Source: Atriophallophorus winterbourni
Taxonomy: Eukaryota; Platyhelminthes; Trematoda; Plagiorchiida; Microphallidae
NCBI GenBank assembly: GCA_013407085.1
Contig: JACCGJ010000638.1
Location: forward strand, 45,440 to 109,439
Direction of reading: 5' to 3'
DNA length: 64,000 nt
The translations under genes and the position numbers were made by a program. How positions within the stretch are numbered: the stretch's first letter is position 1; every line of letters begins with the position of its first letter. Shown in pieces: positions 1-10,762 of this stretch. The notes beneath the pieces were generated by a model. The model saw only the letters and a program-made list of their open reading frames with translations. It was not told where the DNA came from and ran no database searches.

Positions 1-48
1 ATGGATCGACACTTCGCGAGTTCGGTTTTATCGATCTTGGCTTGATGG

Positions 49-1823
49 TCAGCCAAAAAGAGAGAGATCGAATGCTGTGCCTGCAGACAAAACAGAAATG
101 TCAGGCCTTGATAAAGCATCGACAACCAAGTTGGCATCTCCTTTTACGTAAAGAATATCGGTAGAGAACTGAGAGATGTAATCTAAGTGTCGAATCTCGC
201 GTGGCGAATGACGATCAAGTTTAGACTGCAGAGCAAAAGTCAATGGTTTGTGATCCGTAAAAATAATGAAGTCACGACCTTCTAATAGATGGCGCAAATG
301 CCGTATGGCCAAATATATCACAAGCAATTCAAGGCCAAATGTACTGTAGCGGATTTGTGCCGGATTAAGCTTTTGCGAGAAAAATGCCAGTGGATGGACT
401 GTGTTCTTTTGGTGTTGTTGTAAAACAGCTCCCACAGCCGAATTGGAGGCATCGGTCGTCAATGACAAAGGAAAGGTTGGTTCTGGATCAATAAATGAGA
501 GTTCTGTGGCACTGCAAAGAGCTTTTTTGGATGTGGCAAAAGCTTCAAGTGCCTCTGGCGAAAGCTGTAGTGATTTCGATTTGGAGTCGAGCAAATCGGT
601 CAGCGGTGCAATGATCTTTGCGCAGTTTGGAATAAAGCGACGGTAAAAGTTGATCATGCCGATAAAGCGGCGCAACTGGGTTACCGTGGTTGGGACAGGA
701 AAGTCGGAAATCGCCTGGCATTTCTCAGGAAGAGGTGTGGTACCAGATCAAGTTAGGCAATGACCGAAGAAGTCCAGTGAATCTGTGCCGAAAATGCATT
801 CACTTGGGTTGATCTTTATCCCGTAGTTAACGAAACGCTCTAAAACGAGACGGATGTGATCGACATGCTTCTCTGGAGAGTTGCTGGCAATCAAGACGTC
901 GTCGATGTATGCGTAGGCAAACGGCAAGCCTCGCAAGACTTCGTCGATGAAACGTTGGAAGGTTTGTGCAGCGTTTCTCAGGCCAAAGGGCATCCGAGTG
1001 AATTCGTATAAACCGAAAGGAATTGTGACCGCCGTTTTGGGTATGTCTTCCTCGGCTACCGGGATGTGATAATAAGCACGGACGAGATCAAGCTTAGTAA
1101 GGATCGTTGTGGCACAAAGATTCAAAGAAAAATCGTAAATGTGTGGCACCGGATATCTGTCTGGGACCGTTCGATTGTTAAGAGCACGATAGTCGCCACA
1201 TGGCCTCCAGTCATCTGAGGTCTTCTTGGGGACCATATGAAGTGGTGACGACCAGGAGCTGGAAGAGGGACAGATGATCCCGAGCTCTAGCATGTGATCA
1301 AATACGGCTCTTGCGATCTTGAGTTTGGACGGGTGAAGTCGCCTAGGTCTAAAGGAGACTGGTGGTCCGCTAGTGACAATGTTATGTTTCACGGAGTGGG
1401 TCACTTTGTCTGTCGGTCGTGAGGGCTTTATGACGGATGGAAATTCATGCAGTATAGCACTAAAAGTCGAAGTTTCTGGAGTGTCAGCCTTGATGCCGGA
1501 GGAAATGGCTTTAGTAGTGATACCTGACACCTGTAAAGAGGTTGTCGTATCTACTAATCTCCGCTGCTTTAATTTGACAGTTAGACCGAAGTGAGACAGA
1601 AAGTCGATGACGATTATTGGGCAATTAACCTCTGCGATGAGAAACACCCAGGGAAAACTGCGTCTTAGTTCTAAGTTAAGGATTAGCAGGCGTTGGCCGT
1701 AAGTGTTAATACGAGTGCCATTTGCCGCCTGAAGAGTGTAGGACGACGGTTTGGAGGTGCTGGATGTTGAAGGTATGACGCTAATTTCAGCGCCAGTATC
1801 GACTAGAAAACGCAGACCACTCG
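49..1823 (-). pseudogene. gypsy pol: protease, reverse transcriptase, RNase H
   Basis: Reads protease end, then RT, then RNase H. The RT has the fingers motif with [11 protein letters not shown], the palm aspartate in [10 protein letters not shown] and the catalytic YIDDVL box near 900. RNase H (49-675) shows TTDASNSAVGAVL with its aspartate and TDHKPL, ending near a DALSRP motif that normally closes the domain. A TGA at 748-750 separates the two parts without changing frame, just after the FFGH motif of the RT. The protease active-site motif DTGAE, visible in the second copy (11839-12451), is here cut by the BEL insertion at 1823. Integrase would lie below position 1. Confidence 0.85.
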
Positions 1824-2248
1824 TGTAACCGACAATTTGGTATTGGGAATAACGAGTTTAACTTCAAAGATTGCAGTCACGATATAAACACTAATGTGTC
1901 TATCCAACGGTTGAGTTACGCGTCCAAACCCACCAATATATTGACAAGACAATACGTGAGATGAGTACGGTACTATTGAAGCAAAATAATTATACAATCA
2001 AAATAGCAAACCTCAATTATTCCGCTTCGTACTGAATCCAAAAACAAGAATATTCAACGGCAACAATCACCACGAACGATTGCCACTTCAAATAGCGCGC
2101 AAACGGCCAAATAAAGATACACAAAATTAAGCTCACGAACGAATAAATTCAAGTAGTTCGGTAAAACAAAAATGGTAAAAATATACCAAAATACCAGCAG
2201 ATTCAAACAGTTAGTTGTCAATAAAATAAATTCAATGTACATCTTACA
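1824..2248 (-). repeat. 3' LTR of nested BEL element
   Basis: 425 bp, aligned by eye over its whole length to 3540-3964 with scattered substitutions. On the minus strand this is the downstream LTR. Confidence 0.88.
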
Positions 2249-2516
2249 CCGCCCCCTGAAATCCGCGCCGGATTTCTCAAAGGCTGACAACTTACATGCT
2301 CTGGTATCCTACCCTATATCTTTACCCATCGCTGATTATATCATAATGGCAACCAGACGTTATTATCTAAGAACAAAGTGAGATAATGTCACGATGCACA
2401 AGACGTTCTCCATGCCTCACACATGTGACAAAATTCACCGGCCTTTCCAGCCAGATTGGTTAGAAGCCAGACGTTTTCCATGCCTTACTACAACCAATCT
2501 AGCTGGCCTGGTCCCT

Positions 2517-3539
2517 TTACGTGACAAAACCAGTTCCGATAACAGCATCCACGTTCGATGATGTATTTTCTTCCGGTAGAGTAAAATCAGTCCAAAAGCA
2601 TGTTTGATCTAATTCGAAATGAATCTCTTCCTTGAGTACGGTAGTAAGTGATACTACCAGCTTAGCGGCTACTAATTCCAGACACGAAATAGTAGCAGGC
2701 TTGATTAGAGCAACTCGCGACTTCGAGCAGAGTAGGCAACAATATGACTTAGGACTAAATCGAATGTAAATTGCGGCTTCATACCTAAGTTCCAACGCAT
2801 CACAGAATGCATGTAACTGAGGCCGAACTACGTGAGCAACTTTGCGCTTCATAGATCGAGGAATTCTTATGGATTGCGGTTCCATCACGCTTGCATATTT
2901 ATGGAGTAAGCCAGGATTTCGCAGAAAACTAGAACGCAGACTCTGTAAACGCGACTTTGCTTGTTTACGGTTGCGGCAGATTCTATGGAAATCTATTTTC
3001 CAAGGTAGACACACTTCAAAATTGCCATCTTTCTGTTTAGTCCGACGATACGCTTGTAACACATCCGCTCCAATAAGCAAGCCAACTGTGGTATCGGGAC
3101 CATCATTTGAAACAAGATCCTTCAAATGATTAGGTGAAGTGAGGCAGTCCTTTTTCGTCAAATGCTCAACCATTTCAGGAAGTTGCATAGACTCATTCAT
3201 TATAGACAATTCAAATCTTACTCGTGCAATTCGAGTAGCATTCGCAGCTATCAACAGTTCTAACTCAGCCTCTTGACGCATCTGTACTTCCACTAATTGT
3301 GCCAACAAAAACTGAGCCCTAAGATTATGAGAGCTAGAACTAACTACCGAACCAGAGCATGACATGTTATCAACCAATGAAGAAACACCGACTTGCCCGT
3401 CAAACAGGTCCTTTTCATTGTTTCTTGGATGGATCTTTGACCACTTGTTCTCCATTTTTTCCCAATGTTCGAAACGAAGCAAATTGAGTACTGCCAATTT
3501 GAGTACTGTCCCAATGATCCAAATGAAGCAATTGAGTAC
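2517..3539 (-). CDS. Fused, internally deleted BEL gag-pol ORF
   Basis: One open frame runs from the 5' LTR region through the interior. A gag-like helical segment around 3200-3330 (rich in E, L, Q and A) is followed by a protease-like stretch with VGLLIGADV, a short RT N-terminal piece with LPWK and a YASVM stretch, and then RNase H-like sequence with HAFCDALE, SKSRVA, CLELVAAK and CFWTD. The RT palm with its YVDD-type box is absent. The pieces are in BEL order but with large deletions between them, and the frame stays open throughout. It could not supply RT itself. It ends with a stop at 2517-2519. Confidence 0.6.
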   Translation of the reverse strand, partial: VLNCFIWIIGTVLKLAVLNLLRFEHWEKMENKWSKIHPRNNEKDLFDGQVGVSSLVDNMSCSGSVVSSSSHNLRAQFLLAQLVEVQMRQEAELELLIAANATRIARVRFELSIMNESMQLPEMVEHLTKKDCLTSPNHLKDLVSNDGPDTTVGLLIGADVLQAYRRTKQKDGNFEVCLPWKIDFHRICRNRKQAKSRLQSLRSSFLRNPGLLHKYASVMEPQSIRIPRSMKRKVAHVVRPQLHAFCDALELRYEAAIYIRFSPKSYCCLLCSKSRVALIKPATISCLELVAAKLVVSLTTVLKEEIHFELDQTCFWTDFTLPEENTSSNVDAVIGTGFVT

Positions 3540-3964
3540 TGTAACCGACAATTCGGTCCGGGGAATATCAAGTTCAACGTCAAAGATTTCAGCCACGATA
3601 TAAACACTAATGTGTCTATCCAACGGTTGAGTTACGCGTCCAAACCCACCAATATATTGACAAGACAATACGTGAGATGAGTACAGTACTATTGAAGCAA
3701 AATAATTATACAATCAAAATAGCAAACTTCAATTATTCCGCTTCGTACTGATTCCAAAAACAAAAATATTCAACGGCAACAATGACCACGAACGATTGCA
3801 ACTTCAAATAGCGCGCAAACGGCCAAATAAAGATGCACAAAATTAAGCTCAAGAACGAATAAATTCAAGTCATTTGGTAGAACAAAAATGGTGAAAATAT
3901 ACAAAAAGACCAGCCGATCTAAACAGTTAGTTGTCATCAAAATAAATTCAATGTACATCCTACA
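3540..3964 (-). repeat. 5' LTR of nested BEL element
   Basis: Partner of the LTR at 1824-2248. Its outer flank begins ACTCG, matching the bases before the other LTR. The open frame at 3540-3713 is LTR sequence. Confidence 0.88.
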
Positions 3965-4813
3965 ACTCGATTTGTCTGTAACATAGAATAGGTGACTCGG
4001 GTTTGGTGGGCCGGGAACAGTAGTCGCCGTAACTGACAGTCCCTTGATTTTGACGGTTTTTAACCACGGGGGGATGCATTCTGAGGCTTTATCCCCATAT
4101 CCCTTGTGGTACCAACATATGCGCTCAGGGGTTTTCGATGGTCGAGATTTAGATTTTGAGCGAGGTGAGTTGGGAGATTTTGACAAAAGAGAGTTCGCCA
4201 CAAGAGTTAGTTCAGCGACTTTTTCTTTTAATTCCGAACATGGACAGGGCGAATTGATGGGTGCGGAATCAACCGTAATTTTGTCGGCTTCTTTCGCTTC
4301 GAGCATTTTGTCAGCCGCTTGTGCTAGTTCGTCTAATGATACGTAAGTAATCAAACCAGCAAGCACTTGGCAAATGTCAGCTGGGAGGTTTTTAAACCAC
4401 AACTGTGTTAAAATGCTCTCCTCAATCCTTTTGTCTCCAAGTAGCTCTTTTATCTGGCGAAGAAGCTGAGATGGCTTTTTATCACCAAGAGCTATTTTGG
4501 AAAAGAGGACGTCGAGCTTCTCTTGCTCAAAAAAACCAATTCGGTCTATTAGTGCGGATTTGAGCATTTCGTATGGCTTGACCTCAGGCATAGCATAAAT
4601 AAGATCACTTACTTGTTCAGCTACGTCGAGAGGGAGCAGGGTCACCAAATAAGAATACATAATAGATTCATCGGTGATGCCATATATACGAAAAATAGCT
4701 TCAATTTGGCTGAACCAAAGAGGGAGATTAGAAACGTCTAAAGCCGGTAATGTGCATGGAATATGTTGTGATTGTAGGATTGTAGAAACTTCACTTATGG
4801 AAAAATCGCTCAT
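3965..4813 (-). pseudogene. gypsy gag (CsRn1-type), 5' part of gag-pol
   Basis: Starts at an ATG at 4813 (protein begins MSDFSIS). The N-terminal 200 residues are a gag capsid-like helical region with LPLWFSQIEAIF, AEQVSDLI and FFKN-type retrotransposon-gag features. A Ser/Pro/Lys-rich linker leads to a single knuckle, ICWYHKGYGDKASEC, followed by PPW. The usual CsRn1 pattern has a final cysteine where this copy has tryptophan, a change also present in the second copy, so it looks like a family trait. The frame is cut at 3964 by the BEL insertion. The longer frame upstream of 4813 is leader and LTR sequence. No stop occurs within 3965-4813. Confidence 0.8.
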
Positions 4814-4897
4814 GGTGGGTGTTAAGTGAGTATTGCAAAATTTAAGCCAAAAATTTACAAATACGAATTTATCGTAAATCAAAAATTGCTGTTCGAA

Positions 4898-4907
4898 GGG
4901 CTCACCA
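4898..4907 (-). other. Primer-binding site of gypsy element
   Basis: Directly inside the 5' LTR the plus strand reads GGGCTCACCA, a tRNA-like 3' end with CCA. It differs at one base from the 3' end expected of tRNA-Trp, which is the primer reported for CsRn1-type elements. The position, 4 bp from the LTR end, fits a PBS. Confidence 0.6.
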
Positions 4908-4911
4908 ATTA

Positions 4912-5318
4912 TGTAGTGGACCGAAAATATAAGTATAGCACTACACACAAAATGGCAAAAATGGAAAGAACTCACTAAAAGACCAAAGGAGCAAATGTCC
5001 AAATAAAGATCCGTTACGTCCAACGATAGCGAGCTAATCCACACAGGAAAATCCAAGAAATGGAATCCAAGGTGCAAAAAGCGTTAAAATGTTGGAGAAT
5101 CTGTTAATCGCAGTTCCAACACAGAGTGGCGCACACAGACTTCGCAACCACGGGAGAAGACAAAATCCTAGTTCGAAATTGTATTGACCGCCAAAAAGTG
5201 TATTGTACAAGCATTGATACAGACAAAGTATACATTGCCCAAAAAAACGAATAACTATACAAGGCCAAAAATTGTATGTACAAGATGCAAAGTTACAAAG
5301 TGTAAGCAGTTCACTACA
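4912..5318 (-). repeat. 5' LTR of gypsy element 1
   Basis: 407 bp with inverted ends TGTAGTG and CACTACA. A second copy lies at 13657-14061. The reading frames here are LTR sequence, not genes. Confidence 0.85.
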
Positions 5319-5540
5319 ACAGAGGACGTTTGATGCCCCGCACGCTTTAAATGCTGTGCAATTTTTCATATTTTGAAAATGCGGTATTTGATGCGCCGGT
5401 AAAAAATGCGAAAGAAAACTTGTATATGAGGATTTCGAAAACCAAGCAGCCTGACATCTGCTCAACTTCCATCATAACGCTTGATGCCGCTGTAGACGAA
5501 ACCGAAGCGGAATTTTACGTTCGGTAAAATAATAAAGTTG
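5319..5540. repeat. Dispersed repeat E, right part
   Basis: Begins immediately after the gypsy LTR and matches 7855-8000, a copy without the LTR. The part to the left of the insertion point is found at 13525-13656. Function unknown. Confidence 0.6.
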
Positions 5541-5689
5541 AACAGCATTTACTTAATGCTTTCAGAAAGTGATCTGTTATTAATTGATGTCAGTATACAA
5601 AGATTCGATTAATTTCGATCCACGTAGATCATAATAAAAGTGAGTCCTGTTCAGTAAAACCAGATATGTTATTCCCGAACAACAAGGGC
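5541..5689. other. No recognisable gene
   Basis: AT-rich sequence between repeat E and the partial BEL LTR. I see no feature. It stands where the outer half of the BEL 3' LTR would be expected. Confidence 0.4.
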
Positions 5690-5914
5690 GTCCATTAACA
5701 GAAAATATGGCGCAGGTGCAATCACGTAAAATTCGAGCCAACAATTGGCGGGAAAGATTAAAACAAACATGAGAAGGGTATAAAAAATGTTGACCATTTG
5801 TGGTAAAATATTTGAAAACATCAAAAATGAATGTGTACAATTTGTTGGGAGCACAAAATAGGAAGTCCAGACGGGCCAAATAATTACGAAACTTAAATGT
5901 GAATATCACATTTA
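5690..5914 (-). repeat. Partial 3' LTR of second BEL element
   Basis: Matches 10535-10762 closely, ending in the same ATATCACATTTACA. The other half of the LTR (equivalent to 10320-10534) is not recognisable to the left, so this copy is truncated or replaced there. Confidence 0.75.
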
Positions 5915-6823
5915 CACTGCCACCCGGAAGCCACGCGGCTTCAAACATACAACATACACCTATTTTCACATCTGGCTATACCCTACACTGTACACGAGAC
6001 AATTCAAACCGATAAAAAGTCCTATTTACAAATTGGTGTTAACTACTCATAAGTAATTGAAAATCATTAATATTGGCGACCACGACGGCGCTTATTGACG
6101 ACCCGGTAATCAGAATATCAGTAATCGACGCCTAGGCATAACCACAAAAGTCTTGTACCTCATGTAATTATCATGCGTATGCTTTGGAAACAAAAGGCCA
6201 AAGCCATCTATAAACAATTTCACATGTCAACAACACATTTTTAAGGGCCGGAGCCATCTATATTTTCAAATGTTTCGAACATTTGATGCATGAGCAAAGC
6301 ATGGGTGGCACTTTCGCTAAGTTCGATCTTTTGCAGGTGTACAGGTGTCATATTGACAGCACTGAGCCACGTTTCCATTTATCCGGTTGAAGTTATAGCA
6401 ATATTCATTTGCATTTTTGGTGTTCATCGGTCTCAAGGGGTGCGTCACGCATGGGGCGCATGCTCCTTGGTCCGTTATCGCAGGATGATAGCATGCTTGA
6501 ACATGTGATTCGTGATCGAATACAATAAATGCACCACGCATGATGGCGCTTGCAATCATGGTTGACAACCTGACACACTGTCTCGGTTATAAAAGTACGC
6601 ATTGTAGGTAACGCTCGACAAAGTTACAGCCCTACCGCACTGCTCATGAGCATCCTTTTTATATCATCAGAATGTATTTATTGCGCATGCGCACTGGCAC
6701 TATTTACCACAGGTGCGTCTTTAAGGGCCAGAGCCGTCTATATTTACTATTTACCAAAAATTTCTTACAGGGGTAAATTGTATATTATGCGCCATCTTCA
6801 ATAAGCAACATTCCGATAACTGT
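5915..6823. other. No clear gene; short repeated phrase
   Basis: Probably 3' untranslated part of the BEL element plus unidentified sequence. The phrase GGGCC(A/G)GAGCC followed by (A/G)TCTATATTT occurs near 6244 and 6723, and a variant near 6197. Open frames at 6290-6602 on both strands overlap each other and show no familiar motif. Confidence 0.3.
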
Positions 6824-7190
6824 TTACCTATCCTCTGCTTCTTCTAGAAGACAGAGGGATCTAACGTCCCTACTGATTAAGCCGTCAGCAGTTTTAATTG
6901 TCGCCTGTCTAACGAGGCTCTCAGGTCCCGGAAAGGTAGCAATTACCAACCCCATAGGACATTTACCTCGGGGACAATTTATCTTCGTTAGAAGGACTAG
7001 ATCTCCCATCATGAGGTTTCGCTGTAACTTAGGCCACTTACGAGTTATTTTCAGCATTGGAAGATAATCACGCTTCCAACGTTCCCTTACACGGAAGGGA
7101 CCGAAATTATCAACACCGGTGTGACTAAAGGCGTGTAAAGCCCTGTCGGTTCTAAATGTCAGGAGAGGCGCCATGGCCTGATTGCAAGGA
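6824..7190 (-). pseudogene. BEL integrase C-terminal fragment
   Basis: Contains AFSHTGVDNFGPF, the motif around the first catalytic aspartate of BEL integrase, then jumps to RKWPKLQRNLMMGDLVLL and PRGKCPMG, the C-terminal part just before the LTR. The central catalytic region with the second aspartate and the glutamate is deleted. The reading frame ends at 6824. It cannot encode an active integrase. Confidence 0.65.
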
Positions 7191-7344
7191 AGAGCATGCA
7201 GGCGTCCGCACTACATACGCAACACTCGTCTCACTACCGCAATTCCCTTTATGATCCAGTACTCCCGACGAATACTAGACAACACGTGTAAAGCTCTAGA
7301 ATGTCCACATATTAAGTGGTGATGCTGTATTATCAAGTCGGTGA

Positions 7345-7620
7345 CTACGTCTTTATTTGGTAAAATGGGAAGCCATTTCTCCATGTTTTAGATACTCTTC
7401 CCCCTAGGTAGATAATTCCGTCTATTACAACCGGTTTGAGAGCGAGTAACTGCTTTGGGTATTTATTGTGTTCGGCTACCTCTGGGAAGTGTTTCAAATT
7501 CAACATACGTATAATGTCTGCCCTGGCACGCTTAAGCTCCTCGGGCCTAATACTACCGATGTCCAAAGCGAGGTCTGTTCTGCTGCGCATCTTAACAAGT
7601 AGGTATATTTTGAATTAGTT
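7345..7620 (-). pseudogene. BEL integrase N-terminal fragment
   Basis: Contains a stretch like the zinc-binding N-terminal part of BEL integrase: LKRARADIIRMLN, then IDGIIYLGGRVSK. The expected HPVILP-type and histidine/cysteine motifs that follow are lost at a stop near 7345. It lies just upstream, in element orientation, of the fragment at 6824-7190. Confidence 0.5.
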
Positions 7621-7734
7621 CGTTCAACTGGCTTTTTTGGATTGATAACCGGATGGTGGGGTATAAACCATCATTTAATACCGGGATCGCCACGTCCTAA
7701 ATGACCATTTTCGAGATGAGCCTGCATTATTATT

Positions 7735-8000
7735 TTTTTGGAGCGGAGCCTTTGAATCGGCCGTGCTCAAAATTAATGTTTTCATGCGTTTTTATTTTTT
7801 CAGTCAACACGGAAGCTTTTGTTTTTGAAACGTTTTAACATGTCGTGAACATGTAAACAATGGACGTTTGATGCCGCTGCACGCTTTAAACGCTGCGCAA
7901 TATTTTTATTTTTTGAAGGATGGGGAATTTGCTGCGCCGGTCAGAATAATGCGAAAGAAAACTCATACATGCCTGCAGAAGGAACCGAAACTGTTTTGAT
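7735..8000. repeat. Dispersed repeat E, uninterrupted copy
   Basis: Shares its left half with 13525-13656 and its right half with 5319-5540. The join at about 7858 is where the gypsy LTRs sit in the other two. It therefore looks like the empty-site version. Confidence 0.6.
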
Positions 8001-8258
8001 TTTGAATATGACTGGCAATCTCAAATTTTCCCATCAAATTTTGACGTCCCCCTTATTCGTATTGAAATTCTGTGTTTAAACTATTTTGATTAACTGAAAA
8101 TTCGTTTTAACGAATAAAGTTCTCTTCTTTTTCTTCTAACGGTCTTAGAGCGTTTGATCTCTCATCAGCTTACGGCATAATGTGTTTAGCCTTATTCGTG
8201 CCAGTGGATAATTGTTTGGCATATCGTGTAACGTAGATCTCCATGGCACCTTTATTTT

Positions 8259-8900
8259 CTAATGGTCATTAATCAGCGGAAGTGAGGACTCCACTTTGTT
8301 ATGGGCCCTGATATCATTAGGTGAAGGTTGGGGCGCCTCAGAGTCTCCAGGGTCTGAAAATTCTGAGTCGTATAACCGGGTTAGCTTTGTCTCGATGCTC
8401 GACTGTTCTCGCAATATTACGTTGACGAGACGCAATGACATGTCTTGTTGACCCGTTGGTCCTCCTTAAACCGAACCCAAATGTGTCTTAGTAGCAAACG
8501 GTTCTCGATCATTACCAACTCATCCGGGACGTCACCACCTATGAGAATGCCTACATGAGTCGATGTGAGAGAATGCATTGAAACATCCTTAAGGTGAGGC
8601 CACATAGTGATATCGACTCTAGGAATGTCAGCACGACTAGTGGGCAAACTGTCTACAACAATTGAGTTCTCAATCACGCACTTAAAATTATTGTCCAATG
8701 AGGACAACCTTAAGTTGGTCCGACCACATCATACTGTCTTGGAACCATGCAAGGTGAAATTGCGCAAGCAAACCTTCTCCGGTGTTAGTCCCAATGGCTC
8801 CATCAGATCCTCATCGACTAAGGTGCAGTCCGAACCATTTTCAAGGAATGCGTAAATGGACACCGTTCCACGCAGACTCACAAGCTCAATTGGGACGAAA
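8259..8900 (-). pseudogene. BEL protease region
   Basis: Two overlapping frames give FLENGSDCTLV (about 8850) and then VDSLPTSRADIPRVDITMWPHL and VGILIGGDVP (about 8540-8660), the BEL protease and its conserved tail. The catalytic Asp of the D-x-G-S-D motif reads Glu here. The frame is broken near 8700 and 8430. Confidence 0.6.
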
Positions 8901-8944
8901 CCAAGATGTACGCCATTAAAAGCTAAGCTATAGGAATTACATGT

Positions 8945-9830
8945 CTAAACTATTTCGCCTGTTAGCTTTTCGTTATTGTTGATCGACGTATGTAGCAGAT
9001 AGTGATGAGTCTTACCACAACCGTCAAGGCGGCACACTTGCTGAGATCGGCAGTCTGCAATTCTATTATTGCATTTGAAGCACCGAAAGCACCTTCTATT
9101 ATGCTTAAGTGTTTGCCACCTTCGGAAAAGTGAACATTGCTCCAGAGGGTGGTTTAGCTCACAAAGAATACAGCTATTTGTTAGTGGAGCCTGGTGGACA
9201 GCAGCAAATCTACGGACGGAATGTGGAGGATCTGAATATTTCCTGATTTGAAAGACCAGGGCGCCATATTCTGTACTACCTACATCAAATCGCCTCTCTA
9301 TCAGAGTCATCAAGTCTTCAAAGGATGGCTCTTTGTTCAGGGCCATGAGAGACTCCGCTATTTCAGTCCATTTTCTATGTAGTGGCTTGGGTAATCGCTT
9401 AACAATTTTTAGCAAATTAGTTGAGCAATTCAATTCCGCGACATGGCTAAGCTGTGAAAGACTGATGCTGCAACTTCGCATATGCTGCATCAATAATTCT
9501 TATGCGATTATATCGCCCGACTGTATAACCAGTCCTGGATATAAATCCTTTGTGACGCTATTAATTATCTGGTGTGGCTTGCCATATTGTGAACGAAGAA
9601 TTTCTACGGCGGTAGAGAGACAAGTTTAACTGGGGAGCAAGACACAGTGTCGGATTGCCTCCTTAGGGGCGCCCCGACAATAATAGATGAGGTAACAGAG
9701 CCTTTGATATGAATTCGTTACCTGAAACTCTATATGACTTGAGAATGACCTGATGAAGGTGACAAAGTCTGCTGGTGAACCATTAAAGGGCTCAATTTCA
9801 ATTTTTGGCAAACTGAGTCTCACGGCCAAA
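8945..9830 (-). pseudogene. BEL gag with zinc knuckles
   Basis: Two frames, 9626-9829 (MAVRLSLPKIEIEPFNG, then FVTFIRSF, a DUF1759-type BEL gag motif) and 8945-9493. The latter ends with cysteine-rich knuckles (CFRCFKCNN, CRSQQVCRLDGCG, HHYLLH) typical of BEL elements. A frameshift or short damaged stretch at 9494-9625 separates them. Confidence 0.7.
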
Positions 9831-10051
9831 CTTTTAAATAGAGATTCGGAGAAAGGCTGCGGTGGTTGACTATCCTTGTCTGTACGCTTTATGGAATTTG
9901 TCGCACCTTGATCAGCATAATGATCCTGTTCGCACCTACTCTTCGCTTTCTTCCCAGCTAGCCATTATTTTCTCATTCTCAACTCTTCTTCCCATAGGTC
10001 ATTATGGTCCTTCAGAGCATCCTCTCTAATTTCCTGAGCCTGCCTGGAAAG

Positions 10052-10294
10052 CTAAATTGATGAACGTGGGGAATGCATAGTAAGAAAATGAAAACAGGGA
10101 ACATGAGGATCAAAATCACTAGAAAGTCCGTGTGGTTGACTAACGTAAGTAGGCGATGCGGGTGGGATCGGAAGGGTCAAAGAAATGTTTCCCTCAAAGT
10201 TGGCTGTGGAAGAATTTTCGATTCGTTTGAAGTTTTCCGCTTCGTTCAAATTCTTCGACATACTTCTCGTTGTTGCCATATTTTTATCGTCCAA
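10052..10294 (-). pseudogene. BEL gag N-terminus
   Basis: Begins at an ATG 26 bp inside the 5' LTR, with the protein starting MDDKNMATTRSMSK. An equivalent basic start is common in BEL gag. The frame closes at 10052, before the gag core at 9830. Confidence 0.5.
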
Positions 10295-10319
10295 CGACTA
10301 CCCAGAAATTGTTGAGTAC

Positions 10320-10762
10320 TGTAAATGACGATATCCAAATAGCTCGAAATTGCAATCTATAATCGTTTCCAACCCGGTTAGAGTTACGCGCAAGAATCAC
10401 CCAAACGTTGCAAAACCAATTTATTCGTAATAAATAATTTTCTCTAAATAGCGGTACTAAACAAATATACACAAATGCAAAAAATTACCTCAACACAGAA
10501 AATCCGAGATTAGTTTCAATAACAATTACGAGCGTCCATAAGCAGAAAATATGGCACAGGTGCGATCAAGTGAAATGCTAGCCAAAAATTGGTGGGAAAG
10601 AATAAAACAAAAATAAAAAGGGTATAAAAAGGATGAAGACAATTTCTGGTAACATATTTGAAAACATCAAAAATGAATGTGTACAATTTGTTGTGAGCAC
10701 AAAATAGGGAGTCCAGACAGGCCAAATAATTACGAAACCTAAATGTGAATATCACATTTACA
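10320..10762 (-). repeat. 5' LTR of second BEL element
   Basis: 443 bp beginning TGTAAATG and ending CATTTACA. The inner half matches 5690-5914. The gag start follows directly. Confidence 0.7.

Larger units (their letters stand above)
1824..3964 (-). mobile_element. Short BEL/Pao LTR element nested in gypsy
   Basis: Two near-identical 425-bp LTRs (1824-2248 and 3540-3964), each beginning TGTAACC and ending in TACA on the plus strand, flank about 1.29 kb. Outside both ends is the 5-bp duplication ACTCG (1819-1823 and 3965-3969). Across the junction the surrounding gypsy sequence is continuous when compared with the second gypsy copy at 12195-12230. Coding remnants inside are BEL-like and on the minus strand. 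The internal part is far shorter than a full BEL element (usually 5-6 kb between LTRs), so this is a deleted, non-autonomous copy that nevertheless transposed, given the clean duplication. Confidence 0.88.
1..5318 (-). mobile_element. Ty3/gypsy LTR retrotransposon, CsRn1-like, 5' part, interrupted
   Basis: Minus-strand element read from its 5' LTR (4912-5318) through gag (4813 downward), protease, reverse transcriptase and RNase H, leaving the window before integrase. The gag zinc-knuckle region has the W-Y-H spacing typical of the CsRn1 clade described from Clonorchis. A BEL element occupies 1824-3964 inside it. Subtracting that insert and its 5-bp duplication (2146 bp) puts gag and pol in the same reading frame, as expected for one gag-pol ORF. 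The pol part has one in-frame TGA (748-750), so this copy is dead as it stands. Family assignment is from recognisable motifs, not a search. Confidence 0.85.
5690..10762 (-). mobile_element. Second BEL/Pao element, internally deleted
   Basis: Minus-strand order is 5' LTR (10320-10762), gag (10294 to 8945), protease (about 8900-8417), then integrase pieces (7620-6824) and a partial 3' LTR (5690-5914). The reverse transcriptase and RNase H that should lie between 8250 and 7620 are missing; a copy of repeat E (7735-8000) sits there instead. Several stops and frame changes separate the coding fragments. This is a different BEL family from the one at 1824-3964, since the LTRs do not match. Confidence 0.75.

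Noticed and set aside
6070..6090. TGGCGACCACGACGG as a PBS
   Set aside because: It is at the 3' side of the BEL element and not adjacent to an LTR in the right orientation.
6290..6602. Small cysteine/histidine-containing frames
   Set aside because: No regular zinc-binding spacing; lies in BEL 3' sequence.
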